Shown piece after piece: positions 1-10,870 of a DNA stretch of 64,000 bases. Location: contig NOKP01000007.1 of assembly GCA_002682825.1 (NCBI GenBank), positions 248,001 to 312,000 on the forward strand. Reading direction: 5' to 3'. The DNA is from Neonectria sp. B-13. Taxonomy: Eukaryota > Ascomycota > Sordariomycetes > Hypocreales > Nectriaceae. How positions within the stretch are numbered: the stretch's first letter is position 1; every line of letters starts with the position of its first letter. The notes beneath the pieces were generated by a model. The model saw only the letters and a list, made by a program, of their open reading frames with translations. It was not told where the DNA came from and did not search any database. The translations under genes and the position numbers were made by a program.

Positions 1-707
1 GGCCATCCAACGCTCCATCTCCTCGTCGAACTCGGCCTCGGCGGCGGGGCGCTGGGCAGAAGCGGCGTTGGGGTCCATGAGGCCGCCGTTAGTGGGGCCA
101 TAGAGCGGCGCGTACCCGATGTTTGGCTGGGCGAAGGGGGCTTGGTAGGCGAGCTGGGGGTTGGCCTGGGCCATGGGCATCTGGTGAGCCATGGGCATCT
201 GGTGAGCCATGGGCATCTGGCGGGCCATGGGCATCTGATGCGCGGTCTGGGGAAAGCCGTTTTGGGTTTGAGCCTGCTGGGGTCGCTGCTGGGAGAAACG
301 CCCAAAGTCGGCGGCCCAGTTGCTCACATCGACAGCAGGCGCATGGAACTGTTGGGCCTGCGAGGGCGCAAAGCCCGGGGCATGATGAACCGGTTCCAAG
401 GCAGCGGCGTGGGCGGATAAGCGGCCGGCTGCGTGGTGATGCTGCATGCCAGGGAGGGTAGAGGGACCCTCCATGAAGGAGTTGAAGGCATCTGGGCCTT
501 GTCTGGCCTGAGGCGCAGATCTGAAGGCCTGCGCAAGTTGTTAGCAGTGAAGATAACGGTGGTTGTTAGGTTAGTCAAAGGGCTTCTTACATTGTGAGCT
601 TGAGGCCCGGCGTTTACGAGCCGGTCTTGGTGATGGCTGACATCGCGGGACTGGTGGTCGATGAGACGCTTAAAGGGAGTTCCGCCGCTACAGGAAGCAT
701 CGGCCAT
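1..707 (-). CDS. PEX20: PEX20-like peroxisomal import co-receptor (partial, 3' end outside window)
   Basis: Pex20 proteins are fungal co-receptors that work with Pex7 to carry PTS2 cargo into peroxisomes. Exon 1 is 591-707 (39 aa) and exon 2 runs from 528 off the left edge, separated by a 62-bp GT-AG intron (529-590). The N-terminus begins MADASCSGG with a cysteine at residue 6, the position whose ubiquitination recycles Pex5/Pex20-type receptors. A WAADF segment near residue 110 fits the WxxxF/Y motif that binds Pex13/Pex14. The middle carries four near-identical MPMAH/RQ hexapeptides, and the visible part ends in an acidic FDEEMERW stretch. The C-terminal Pex7-binding region lies outside the window. 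The gene is divergent from SEC13 (start-to-start 652 bp). A short Pex5 N-terminus is the alternative, but the MADASC start and length fit Pex20 better. Family assignment is from memory of motifs. Confidence 0.72.
180..238. repeat. In-frame tandem repeat, 18-bp unit, inside PEX20
   Basis: Four near-identical 18-bp units (consensus GCCATGGGCATCTGGTGA on the + strand) encode repeated MPMAHQ on the minus strand. The one unit reading cgg instead of tga/tgg gives MPMARQ. Unit length is a multiple of three, so copy-number change would keep the frame. Confidence 0.85.
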
Positions 708-1358
708 GATGAGGGAGGAGAAGCCGCGACAGCGACTGCAAAGGTAACGATAAAGACAACTGTACTGGCAGTGGTGGGCGTATGCGCGGTTGAGGTTGAC
801 TGGCGAGATGATGAAGCCGTGATGTACCTCGGCGAAGGCGGGGTGGCAAGGGTGGATTTAAATAAGAGAGGGAGCGTCGGAGAAGAAGAAGTAGAAGACG
901 AGGACGAAATAGGGAGTATTAGAGTGTTTGGGTGTTGAATGGCGTCTGGATATAATCAAGGAGAACAAAAAAAGACAGGACAATATAGTACAGCAGCAAC
1001 AGCGATGTGTTGTGTTGGGAGCAAGGATGGTGCAAACAAGAAGTTGACGAGCGTCTTCAATGTCCGAACCACGGCCGGTGGCTCGTGATTCCCTCCGCTC
1101 TACCGTCCGGGGAAGCCACGCGCCGAGGGACGGGACTAGTCCAAGTTGGGTTCCATGCTTCCCCCGTCGGCAGGTGGGGTGAAGGTCATGCTTTTGCCCA
1201 CGTGACCCTCGAATCTGCGGCCAACTGTCACCACCGCCACCAGGCGCGAGCCCAAGGGAGCTCCAGCTCATGGGCGGTATCGTGTCCTTCTGTCGGTCAA
1301 CTTCGCAAAATCCCACTCTCCCACTGTGCGCTGAACCTCTGGCGCTGAATCCGACAAC
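708..1358. promoter_or_regulatory. Shared intergenic region between PEX20-like and SEC13
   Basis: About 650 bp separate two divergent start codons, so both promoters must lie here. ORFs on either strand in this stretch have no recognisable protein and look like chance frames. No specific operator could be assigned. Confidence 0.5.
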
Positions 1359-2564
1359 ATGGTATGTCCAATACCTCCGCAAGGACTGCTGCAATCGTTG
1401 CGGACCGCCAAACATCCATCTGCGGAACCCCGAAAGCTAACTCCTGGTCCTGGTACCCCTTAGGCGGCGCAAGTCATCTCCAACTCCGGTCATGATGACA
1501 TGATTGTACGTTCCCTCCCTCCGCGTCGATGCGATTCGAAGTTGCGCGATGCTCTGCTGCAGCTCTCTGCCAACCGAGAAACCCCCCGTTTTCACCCCCA
1601 ACTGCGCTGACAGACGAACCCTCCAGCATGATGCTGTCCTCGACTACTACGGCCGCAAGCTGGCGACCTGCTCCAGCGACCGAACCATCAAGATCTTCGA
1701 AATCGAGGGCGATTCTCAGCGCTTGATCGAGACTCTCAAGGGGTGAGTCTGCTCTGCTGCCCCCTGCCTCGTCGCCGAGACGAGCGCTAACGATGGCTGT
1801 TTGATAGACACGAGGGCGCTGTTTGGTGCGTCTCCTGGGCGCATCCCAAGTACGGCAACATCCTGGCGTCGGCCGGTTACGACGGAAAGGTCTTCATCTG
1901 GAAGGAACAGGGCGGCCAGAACAGCTCATGGCAGCGCATCTACGACTTCCCTCTGCACAAGGCCTCGGTCAACATTGTCTCTTGGTCCCCCCATGAGGCC
2001 GGTTGCCTGCTGGCTTGCGCCTCGTCCGACGGCAACGTGAGCGTTCTCGAGTTCAAGGACAACGCCATCGACCACACCACCTTCCCTGCCCACGGCCTCG
2101 GCGTCAACTCCGTCTCTTGGGCTCCGGCCACCACCCCCGGCAGCATCGTCAGCAGTGCCCCTGGACCCGCCGCCACCGGCAACCGACGCTTCGTCACGGG
2201 CGGCTGCGACAACGTGCTCAAGATCTGGTCCTTTGACCCGGCTTCGCAGTCCTACAAGCAGGAGAGCGAGCCTCTCACCGGCCACAGTGACTGGGTCCGG
2301 GATGTCGCCTGGTCCCCCACCGTTCTGCAGAAGTCGTACATCGCCTCTGCCTCGCAGGACAAGACGGTCCGCATCTGGACCTCGGACCCCTCCAGCCCCG
2401 GCCAGTGGGACTCCAAAGTGCTCAACTTCGAGGCCGCCGTGTGGCGTGTTAGCTGGTCGCTTAGCGGCAACGTGCTTGCCGTCAGCGGCGCCGACAACAA
2501 GGTGTCGCTGTGGAAAGAGAACCTCCGGGGCGAGTGGGAGTGCGTCAAGTCGATTGAGGAGTAG
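1359..2564 (+). CDS. SEC13: SEC13, WD40 protein of the COPII coat and nuclear pore
   Basis: Sec13 forms the outer COPII cage with Sec31 at ER exit sites and is also part of the Nup84 nuclear pore complex and the SEA complex. Four exons: 1359-1361 (only the ATG), 1464-1505, 1627-1742 and 1808-2564, giving 305 aa, the normal Sec13 size. The spliced N-terminus reads [18 protein letters not shown], followed by [20 protein letters not shown] and [20 protein letters not shown], which are Sec13-specific blade sequences. Later blades carry [13 protein letters not shown] and [11 protein letters not shown]. The six short WD blades match the known open propeller that is completed by Sec31 or Nup145C. 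A first exon made only of the start codon is unusual but splices cleanly. High confidence. Confidence 0.95.
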
Positions 2565-3133
2565 AGTCAACGCGGCGACCAGTACAACTAGTAGAGCAAG
2601 GCGTTCAAGGCAAAAACGGGTGGATATACAACGACCTCTTCGTCCCGATTTTTGATGCGAAGTGTAAACGGGGCTGGCCCGGCCCGGCCCGGTCCTCCAA
2701 ACCCACGGCATGCCTACAGCGGGATATACAATTTTGGAGAAGGCCTGGGTGCGATGATCTGGGGCTGAGTTGGACCGAGAGCATGGTGGTTGTGTGGTTG
2801 GGACTTGGGCACCATCATCAATGCCTGTTCACGGCCACCGTTGATATAGACGTAGGTGTGGTGGAACATAGTAATGGACTAAAACCTATACACATTTACG
2901 CTTGTATCCCTTACGTACGCTTCTGTAACTCAGACCGCTATTGTTCTTCCATACAGAACTAAAGTGTAGATTGTATCATACCCGCCTTAACGCCGTATTG
3001 TTTCGTTCATGGCAATGGTCATAAATTCGTGTGTTGCGTGTGACCTCCCCCTGTCTGGTCGTCCCTGTCCGATTGTGCCTGTCCCCTCCCTCTAATATGA
3101 TTCTGAGATATGACGCCGAGAGCAGTCAGCCCA
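2565..3133. other. Intergenic region between convergent genes
   Basis: This 569-bp stretch holds the 3' ends of SEC13 and the converging dehydrogenase gene. I see no further gene in it. The short ORFs are frames without recognisable content. Confidence 0.6.
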
Positions 3134-4787
3134 TCATGCAAGGAAAAGCCCCATTACCACAGCCGCGATCGTCACGGCTACGGCGCCCGACCGCGGGGGA
3201 AAGAACTGAGACGCGGCGCTGTCATCGTCACTGCCGCTCTCGCCCTGGTCAGGGGCGCTGTCGTTTCCACTGGCGTCGCTCCCGTCGCGGCTCAGCACAA
3301 AGATCTCGCCCGTGCTGTCGGAGCTGAACCACAGGCGGTCCTTGGAGTCCCAGGCGAGCCCGACGGGCCGGAAGCACTCGTCGGGGCAGTTGGAGAGGTC
3401 TGCGTTGCGCAGGATCGGCGTGGCGGCGTCCATGCTGGTCGATGACTCCACCGGCCGGCCGTCTTTGAAAGTGACGCTGGAGATGACGTAGCCGACGGGA
3501 TCGTCACGGTTCCCTGGTGGTTGGCTTTGTTTAGCATTTGGTCGCGGGTGTGGGATGGGGGATTGCTTTGCAGACTTACAGCTACCGTGGAAAGAGACGT
3601 ACGCTCTTGTGCCGTCCTCGTTGAACTTGATGTCGAGAGGTGCCGTGTGGGCCTGGAATGCGAGCACGGGAGGCACGTACTCGGTGTTGCACTGGTCATC
3701 GCTGAGGATGGTGACCAGGTCGTCATCGTCGGCCTGGTCGGCGGGGAACTGGTCGCCCGTGTCGAGGTCGCCGAGATCTGGGAAGTTGTCGGTGGACCAG
3801 ATAGTGTAGCAGAGCGGGTAGCCGTAGTTACCGCCCTGGTCTTCGTCGGAGCTGTTGAGGTAGCCGTGGAAGTTGAGCTCCTCGCCGGGGTTGTCCTCGT
3901 GGATGTCCTCGCCGCGCCGGCGCAGGTTATCGACCGAGTTCTCGACGGACCAGATGCCGCCTGTCGCGGGGTGCTCGGCCACGCCGACCGAGTTGCGAAG
4001 GCCCCAGCCGAGCAGCCTGCCGGTACCGTAGGCGAGCGGGCCGTCGGCTTCCGCGGTGGTGATGTTGAAGGCGCGGAGCTGCGAGTGGCCTGACTTCTTG
4101 TCGGCAGCGGCGGCGTCGTCGTTGCCCTCGCTGCCGCGGGACACGAGGAGCAGGTCCGGGTGCTTGCGCGAGAGTAGCAGGGTGCGGGTGGTGTGGCCCG
4201 CGTTACTCATGTTGGTGACGAGGGTGCGGGCGGACGAGGTGTCGAGGCGGGCGGAGGCGGCGTCGTAGGACCACGAGTAGACTTCGTCGGTGGAGGAGGC
4301 GTAGAGGGTTCGACCATCTTGGGAGAGGGCGATGCCGTGGTTGAGCTGAAGTTGGGGGTTAGCAAGGGCTCGTTGGTTCTTGGGAATGTTGTAAAGCAGG
4401 TGAAGATATTCGGTGTATTGGATCGTGGTGTTGCTTCTGGCAGGAGAAGGAATCATTGGTACAACTCACATCCTCGTTCTTAACCAACGTCTTCTTGTCC
4501 TTGACTTGTAAACATGTCCCGCCGTCGTCCTGCAGCGATATATGCACAATGCCGACGCCCGAGTCGACGACTAGCAGCGCGCCCTCGGTGTCGAACAAGA
4601 TGCCCCGCGGACGCTCGAGACCGTTTGCAACGAGACGATAAGACCAGCCATCGGCGGCAACGGGCTCGTCGTAGCCGACGGACAGGTCGTTGGAACAGCT
4701 GCTAGATGCTGCTGCGGCGGCGGCGGAGGAGACAAAGAAGACGGACGTGGTGAGGGCGACGGTGAAGGCGGTGGCGAGGGAAGCCAT
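3134..4787 (-). CDS. Secreted sorbosone/glucose dehydrogenase-like beta-propeller protein, probably GPI-anchored
   Basis: The protein resembles the L-sorbosone/soluble glucose dehydrogenase-like family (PQQ-type propeller fold), which oxidises sugars or sugar derivatives outside the cell. Three exons: 4470-4787, 3580-4345 and 3134-3513, giving 487 aa. The N-terminus is a signal peptide (MASLATAFTVALTTSVFFVS, then an Ala-rich stretch). Family landmarks are NGLERPRGILFD, LNHGIALS, GWGLRNSVGVAEHP, and, created by the second splice, FHGSWNRDDPVGY. The C-terminus has a Ser/Asp-rich spacer followed by a hydrophobic tail (VAVTIAAVVMGLFLA), typical of a GPI signal. The natural cofactor and substrate cannot be read from sequence, since many fungal members are uncharacterised. 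Convergent with SEC13. Confidence 0.82.
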
Positions 4788-5787
4788 GACGATGACGGTG
4801 TGGATGCGGCGGGGAGGACGGCGAGAAGAGAATGGCCTCGGTTTTTTGTCGACTGAGGAAGAGGGAATCGAAACGCGGAATCAAGGCTGGATCATCGTGA
4901 ATGGACTCGGCTGCCAATGTCATGCACAAAGGGCTTTGAGGGATCTCGGTCGACGGGCCTTGGTGGTATCTTAAGCATAACCAATTAGCCCACGGAGGCG
5001 CATCTCGGGCCAAGGAAGGTAGTCGAGACATGCATACGGGCAGCCGCACAATTACTGGATTCGTACAAGCACACCTACACGCACACACACGTACATGAGA
5101 AATGCACATGCAAACCCCATGACCCGTCTGCTGGCAGTCCCAAGCCAGTGCTTCCGCAACGGTCCGGGGGATCACATGGGACTCCCGGAACCGAATGGGC
5201 CGCTGGACTAGTCGAGAGAAGGGCCAATTCCGATGGCAATGCAACGCCAACGGGCTTCGAGTGCGAGCTATTCCCCTCACTCCACTGGCCGCCGTGTGAT
5301 GCTCTGTGATGCCGCAGCAAACTCTCTCTCCTTTGTGGCGTTGTAGCGTCCCTTAGATCGCACTACCATGTGTCAGTTCCACCGTGGAAACCAAGCTGAC
5401 GTTGCAGTAATAAATAGATACGTCATACACGAATACTTCGTACTCGCCTCTTCTTCACATCAAAACCCTCCAATGCTACCGAATCCGAGGCCGGGAATCG
5501 ACCCGGCGGAGAGTGGATCCCTTCATCGCCTCGGGTCACGACCCCGCAGCCTCTGGACTTTTAAGGTGGCTGGGCCCTGCTAGACTAGCCCCCGCCGCCT
5601 AAGAACAGAGGCTAGGCACCTACAGAGGTTAGCCTCAGGCTGCTATCCACAAGTCAATGACTGGACCACTCACGTCACAGCCAGACTGGCGGTGGAGCAT
5701 TTCTCCTTGAGAAGTTGGGCCGGTATTCTATTCGTCCCTACCTTGACGTGAACGACGGCAATTCTGGTGACGATTGAGGTCGATCAG
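4788..5787. other. 1-kb intergenic region
   Basis: Upstream of two divergent genes. It includes a short CA-rich tract (about 5068-5092) and a GC-rich stretch at 5480-5600 with strong inverted repeats (a GGGTC/GACCC palindrome near 5532-5543 and a GCCGGG/CCCGGC hairpin near 5489-5506). No protein-coding gene seen. Confidence 0.5.
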
Positions 5788-7608
5788 ATGGACGCCGAAA
5801 AGGACGCAAGGGCTCTAGCTGCCATTTCGGCATCCACTCAGCAACTGGCCGTTGAGATCGAAAGAATCCGCCACCAGAGAGGCGCTGACAATGTTGCCAT
5901 ACAAGACCTCCTCGAGCGTCTCTATAACACCATCTGCGATCTCTCCGAATTCAAGCGGGTCTCACCTGTCCCCGATGACAAAATCATTGAGGCCGACAAA
6001 GCTTTACTTGCCGTCTGGTACGGCTTGTTCGCGCCCATCCGCGCCCTGTCGTCATGGATGCCCAAACCCGAAGGTCGCTTTCTCGGCTCACGCATGATGC
6101 TCTTCATCATGCAAGCGTGGACCTTCCAGGAGGCTCTTCCCTTTGACCTCGAAGAGTCACAGGTCAGCCGAGATCGAGTGCGGCTGCAAATTGACTTCTG
6201 CCTCGCGCTTGATGAGGCCCTGTTGGCGAATTTCGGCATCATCTGGAATGAGAGCCAGCACAAGGATGACTTTCGCTGGGCCCTGACCCATCTGGGACAC
6301 GATGGCCAGTCCGTCCGCGCCGACTACAACAAAGCTGTCATGCGGGCTCTGTCTCCCGAAGAGCTATGGGAGGTTCCGGGGATGACGTCAAAGCAGGATT
6401 GGGTACCGCAGCCAAACGCCGAGCCCATTTACGATCAGTTTGAACATGCTACGGCTGCGTCGTTCGGGGAGCCTGACACAGAGGGCGGAAGACAGCCCAT
6501 TATCAGACAGACGCTGTACTCCGAAGGCCCCCTCCGCTTCGACATGTCGTATTGCCTGATTGACAAGGTCGACCCGGCCAAGGAAACGTGGTTGAGGGGG
6601 CCGAGGCTCTTGCGGTCTATGCAGTTCGTCCTCGACGCACGCCAAATTCTATACCCGAGGCTTGTCAGGGAGAGAAGTAGAGTCGCACGAGAGGTCCTAG
6701 GTTGGAGGCTCCCTCCAGAGATACTGCGTCAGGTGTTTGGGTACCTCGAAACGCCCGAGAGACACCCGTATCTCTCTGCATTAGATTTGACACTCGTGTA
6801 CCGCCCGTTGGCCCCTCCAGTGGCATGTGTTGAATGTGACAAAATTCGCGAGGCGGAGGACGAGGACGAGAAGGAAAAGGACGAGGACGAGAAGGAAAAG
6901 AACAAGGACGAGAAGGAAAAGGTCGAGGACGAGAAGGATGAGGACGAGGACGAGATGGACGACGACGAGGACGAGATGGACGACGATGACGACGAATCTG
7001 AAACATGGGAAAAGATCACATGTCCCATGAAGAGCTTTACCGTTTGGAACCTGGCATTGCGCAGGTTCCACACGTTTCATCCCTATGGCGACATGCTCGC
7101 ATTGTGTGATTATCACGATATCTGCCCAGGCCACCATGAAGACGATTTCTGGATAGTCAACAGCGAGCGAAGTCTCCATTCCCATCTGGAAAGCATCGTC
7201 GCCGATCGCTTGGCACCCGATGAGGAATTCGACTCTGAGGACTCGGAGGACGATCTCGGCTTTTTATCAAGCTTCGCCATCTTGGAATCTGCCGGATTTG
7301 GATCCATGGGGACCTTGAAGGCCCTCCAACACGGCGACGAGGCACTGGTGCGTCAATGGACCGAGCTGCCCCGGTACGGCCTGGACGAGAAGGACTTTGA
7401 AGCGGAGAGGGCGATGATGGGCGGAACGTCGGGCCTGCTCAACGCCATGTTGCACAATAGGTCAATTGTGCCTGTGTTCAAAGAGGATGGATCTTTCCAG
7501 GGGACCTCTGGAGCGGAAGCTACGTGGGTTTGGGGATGGACGACGGAGCACGAGGAAAAGGCGGTGGCTGCCCTGAAAGCCCTGCATAATTATTGCGAAT
7601 GGTGTTAG
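5788..7608 (+). CDS. F-box-like protein with acidic/lysine repeat tract, unknown function
   Basis: Single-exon ORF of 606 aa from the first in-frame ATG; a GTG 21 bp upstream is in frame but is not a plausible fungal start. An F-box-like motif, LPPEILRQVFGYL, lies near residues 307-320. F-box proteins recruit substrates to SCF ubiquitin ligases through Skp1, but in filamentous fungi this motif is common in proteins of unknown role and is often far from the N-terminus, as here. Residues about 355-405 are an almost pure Glu/Asp/Lys tract of repeated DEKEK and DEDEMDD units. A second acidic patch (EEFDSEDSEDD) follows near residue 485. The flanking regions have no motif I recognise. The charged tract probably makes a flexible linker. 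An upstream non-coding exon cannot be excluded. Confidence 0.7.
   Translation: MDAEKDARALAAISASTQQLAVEIERIRHQRGADNVAIQDLLERLYNTICDLSEFKRVSPVPDDKIIEADKALLAVWYGLFAPIRALSSWMPKPEGRFLGSRMMLFIMQAWTFQEALPFDLEESQVSRDRVRLQIDFCLALDEALLANFGIIWNESQHKDDFRWALTHLGHDGQSVRADYNKAVMRALSPEELWEVPGMTSKQDWVPQPNAEPIYDQFEHATAASFGEPDTEGGRQPIIRQTLYSEGPLRFDMSYCLIDKVDPAKETWLRGPRLLRSMQFVLDARQILYPRLVRERSRVAREVLGWRLPPEILRQVFGYLETPERHPYLSALDLTLVYRPLAPPVACVECDKIREAEDEDEKEKDEDEKEKNKDEKEKVEDEKDEDEDEMDDDEDEMDDDDDESETWEKITCPMKSFTVWNLALRRFHTFHPYGDMLALCDYHDICPGHHEDDFWIVNSERSLHSHLESIVADRLAPDEEFDSEDSEDDLGFLSSFAILESAGFGSMGTLKALQHGDEALVRQWTELPRYGLDEKDFEAERAMMGGTSGLLNAMLHNRSIVPVFKEDGSFQGTSGAEATWVWGWTTEHEEKAVAALKALHNYCEWC
6844..7005 (+). 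repeat. Coding GA-rich minisatellite in the F-box-like gene
   Basis: About 160 bp of almost pure purine on the + strand built from degenerate GAGGACGAGAAGGAAAAG-type units, encoding the DEKEK/DEDEMDD tract. Opposite-strand frames read Ser/Arg-rich and are artefacts of the composition. Confidence 0.75.
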
Positions 7609-8358
7609 CCGTGAGTTGACAGGGTATGTTGGATACAGAACGAACTGGATATTTATACAATGTTGATCGTTGTCTTTGCTCCCGTCTCGGTTTCCATGTC
7701 TAGGTCTGCAATTGAAAAGGCTCATAACAAAGTATACGGACGAGAGTCTGAGTAGGTTTTGGGGAGTTGCTCATTTGGACAAACTGAGCAATTTAGGACA
7801 AGATGAATTAAAGAATTACAATAGTGTCCAGCAACTCCTTAACTGCTCGCATAATATCGGTCGCAACGAGGAAAGGTCGGGTCGCGGGCTGGTGAGGGCG
7901 GCAGCTTTGCCGACCACAAAGCAGATTGCGTAGCCAGCGGCATCAAGGTCTCGCAAAAAGCAACATCAAAAGTTTGCCCTAACCCAGTAGATGAGATGAT
8001 AAAAAGCCAAAAGGTCCCCAGATATGGCCCGCAGAGATCATGGCCGTGATTAAAGACTCGTTTTGAAGGCCATAATAAGCATGTGGCTTTTGGCAGGGTT
8101 AAGCCGGAGCGGCCTTTACGAGCCCCTCCAAGAAGCCACTGCAGAATGTAGTTGACTTGGCTATGTAATGATTACCCAAGGTGTGTACCTGCTTCTGTTT
8201 ATGTGGCTGGCTTCCAATTTTTGGGTTGGGCCAGAAATGGCAAACTGATCGCCCTCCCTTCTCTCCACGTGTCCCAACCAATGCCTCTTGAGCAATTACT
8301 ATGATGCCATGTGTGGCTATTGGTGAGATTACTGGTCATGACTGAGGATCTTCCTTGG
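7609..8358. other. Intergenic region, no gene seen
   Basis: About 750 bp between the F-box-like gene and the convergent Zn2Cys6 regulator. It is AT-richer than its neighbours. Short ORFs here have no recognisable content. Confidence 0.5.
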
Positions 8359-9994
8359 CTAATTTAGGCTAGGTATATTAAGTTCTTGAGCACGAAGGGT
8401 AGTATATACAGCACCAAATAGCTGCTTTACTATTGACGCTGCAGGGTAGGTCTGCTCAATCTTATCCAGAAGGTGAAGGCAGCAGGAGAGGCAGCGTTCG
8501 CCCTGCTCCCTATCATTTACTTCTGTGGATTTAAGTGCAGAAATAGAGCTGAGCATGGCCGGCATGATGAGAGGCACCACTGTCGGGGGGACGTACGTGG
8601 TGGTAACATCGTTGTGATATGACTTAACGATCCTGATGATTCCGTCTGTTGCTGTTGCAACCATCTCTGTGTCACCGCTGAGTCGACATATTGCAATCAT
8701 CGCAGCATTTTGACAGAGCTGCAAGTGACGACGGCACAGCGAAAGTATTAAGCTTGAGCTGGTGCCTTCTTGGACTTGCAAACTGTCTCTGAGACAAAAT
8801 GCCAGGACGGATGGCTGAGGGGATCTGGATGGGAGAGACTGACACTGTCTCAAGGAGTGGGCGGTTGTGACTGAGCTACGCCACATCTTCTCGAACCCTT
8901 CCGCCTCTGCTTCAGTATACATGGTGTTGCCGCGGAGTTTCATATCTCGAAATCGACAATTGGCTGTGAGGGGCAAAGTGGCGATACACGCTGCTTCATC
9001 GAGACGCAAAGGCCTACCCATAGTGTAAGACAGCCATGCGTCTCGAAACATGCAGCAGTGCCACAAGTTCATCCATACATCGTGCTTTGCTTTGGAGATT
9101 TGCTGAGCCTCAGGGATAGGTATGCGATGAAGACCAAGGGTTTGGGAGAAGCCGAAAGCAATGCCGGACCAGTACCAGGACTGCTTGATATCCTCGGCAT
9201 CATCGAACCAGAAGCTAAGGAGGAGGGCGGATTGGATGAGCACGAGCTTGTCATTCTCGCCGCTGAGATCGAAAAGAACTTTGCCGCGCATGACGAACGC
9301 TGCTTTCGTTTCTTTTCCGGAACATGCCGGTACGTAACTTGCGCTGACTGAGAACATGCTCCATATGAGAAGCAGGTTCATTCTATCCAGCCCACCGTCC
9401 GCGTGATCGCGTAAGAAGGAGGGTCCATCCAGGACTGGAAATATGGGGTGAACATAGTTGAAGTAGGCTGCTAAAAGGTCGTCGCTTTCTGTCGGAAGCT
9501 CGAAGCAACCCTTGACATTAAGGTATTCCAGATCTTCCGGATTAAGGGCGGCATCAGCCGTCCCGTTGATGGTAATGTGACGATGCTTGGGACTTCCTGG
9601 TCGTAGCATGTCCAATATGGAACCGAAGCCACTTTCGCCAACATATATCGATGGTGTCCTGGAAGTTGGCTGTGCAATTACTGATGCGACAATTTTGGCT
9701 TGATCAACGTGGGAAACCAAGCTTGAGACATCCACAGTATCAGGGACACTCTCTTCGGAATTGACGCTGACATTCTTCTTTCTCCTGTTCGTGGCACTAT
9801 GTGCAGGTCAGTGAATCGCACGGAAAATAGAATAGAACAAGGCGGGCTGACCTATACGGCTTCCGAGTCCGCAGCATGCACTCTGAACCCCGCTCCCGGC
9901 AATTTGAACATGGCCTCGTAGTCGTATCCAAGTCGCACCGGACTTTGCGCTGGTGACATGTCGAGCACACGTCTACCGCACGTTTCCGTGGCAT
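8359..9994 (-). CDS. Zn(II)2Cys6 transcription factor with fungal-specific regulatory domain
   Basis: Two exons, 9852-9994 and 8359-9796, with a 55-bp intron, give 526 aa. The N-terminus MPRKRAVDVCSTCHQRKVRC carries a zinc binuclear cluster with spacing C-X2-C-X6-C-X8-C-X2-C-X6-C (Cys 10, 13, 20, 29, 32, 39). Such proteins bind CGG-type sites in the nucleus. The rest matches the fungal-specific transcription factor domain: AYFNYVHPIFPVLDGPSF, LSFWFDDAEDIKQSWYW, GLHRIPIP and the typical RDAWLSYTMGRPLRLDE. The overall style resembles the cutinase regulator (CTF1) subfamily, but the protein is shorter than most of those. A farther GTG in frame at 10072 is not credible as a start. It sits at the edge of the oxidoreductase block and could be its pathway regulator; that is inference. 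Confidence 0.88.
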
Positions 9995-10244
9995 TCTTTG
10001 GATGGGTTTGTTTAACCTGGCGCAGCTAACGCATGTGATGCTGGTAATAGTCGTGAAGGGCGGAGAGTCCACATTTATTCGATGCCGAATATACCGAAGG
10101 CGACGCGCGGGGAGTGGCTTGTGGCATCCAAGACCTCAAAATGACGTGGCTTTCTTCATCCTTCCGACAGTCCCGAGGGCTTCGAAGTCCCGGATCGACA
10201 GTCTTGCTTTAGTGCCTGGTACGGAAGGCCATAGGGACCAATGT

Positions 10245-10365
10245 CCCAAAATTATTTTTTAGCGCTTTTTCTTACTACATTAACCCTAGTAGGGATCTAT
10301 TAGTTAATATTATAGTATACGATCTTATATATAATATTAAGGTAAAATATCTTCTAATAGGGGGA
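10245..10365. repeat. AT-rich, TA-rich patch, likely RIP-eroded relic
   Basis: About 120 bp dominated by TA, TTA and ATA steps (for example TTAGTTAATATTATAGTATA), sharply different from the roughly 50 percent GC surroundings. This is the usual look of repeated DNA after repeat-induced point mutation. No element type can be named. Confidence 0.4.
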
Positions 10366-10705
10366 GTACCCAAAAGTCCGCTGCGATTCCTCTCGGAGTG
10401 GGTTACCGGCGTTGCATCCTCATTCGAGCTAACAACCAACATTATCTTTAAGCTTCCCGTTCTTTAAATTGGATTGAGTGGTTTTCTATGAGTCCGAAGC
10501 CGAGCTCCGTGTTTAGCGAGGAAGGTCTAAACACAAGCTTAGGATTCATTCGGCCGTTATTAACGGGCCTCTCGGCAATCTCGGGCCGTTGCTTGGCAAA
10601 AATTGTGAAAGGCTTATCTCCATGATACCCAATATTTGCCTCGTTGAGGCAGGTCGCCCAATTTCCATAAAACTTAGAGCTCTGAAGCCTTGCTAGTTGC
10701 ATGCA

Positions 10706-10870
10706 GGAACCAACACATCACATGTTGAAACAAAAACCAGTGACCAACAACATGATAATGGATGATAATCCTGGAACCAACACATCGCTTGGACAAACAC
10801 TAGCAACCAGAAACATGACATGATAACATCACATGCTTGGACAATACTGGCAACCAACAGCATGAAAATG
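10706..10870. repeat. Three imperfect tandem copies, unit about 45-67 bp
   Basis: Copies begin near 10706, 10773 and 10827 and share GGAACCAACACATC, CTTGGACAA-A-ACT-GCAACCA and ACATGA-ATGATAA blocks with indels. Non-coding. Lies upstream of the gap-broken gene. Confidence 0.55.

Noticed and set aside
858..1415. 185-codon minus-strand ORF between PEX20 and SEC13
   Set aside because: No family motif, overlaps the SEC13 start and first intron, and lies in a divergent promoter.
1926..2711. 261-codon ORF opposite SEC13
   Set aside because: Antisense shadow of a GC-rich coding exon; Gly/Ala/Val-rich with no domain.
5475..5605. tRNA gene on the minus strand
   Set aside because: A-box and B-box-like motifs and a T-arm-like hairpin are present, but the T-loop is one base short, no matching acceptor stem was found and the anticodon stem does not pair. 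Kept only as an observation.
6665..7185. Ser- or Arg-rich ORFs opposite the F-box-like gene
   Set aside because: Produced by the purine-rich repeat read on the other strand.
10448..10702. 84-codon minus-strand ORF
   Set aside because: No recognisable motif and no splice partners; next to repeat-like DNA.
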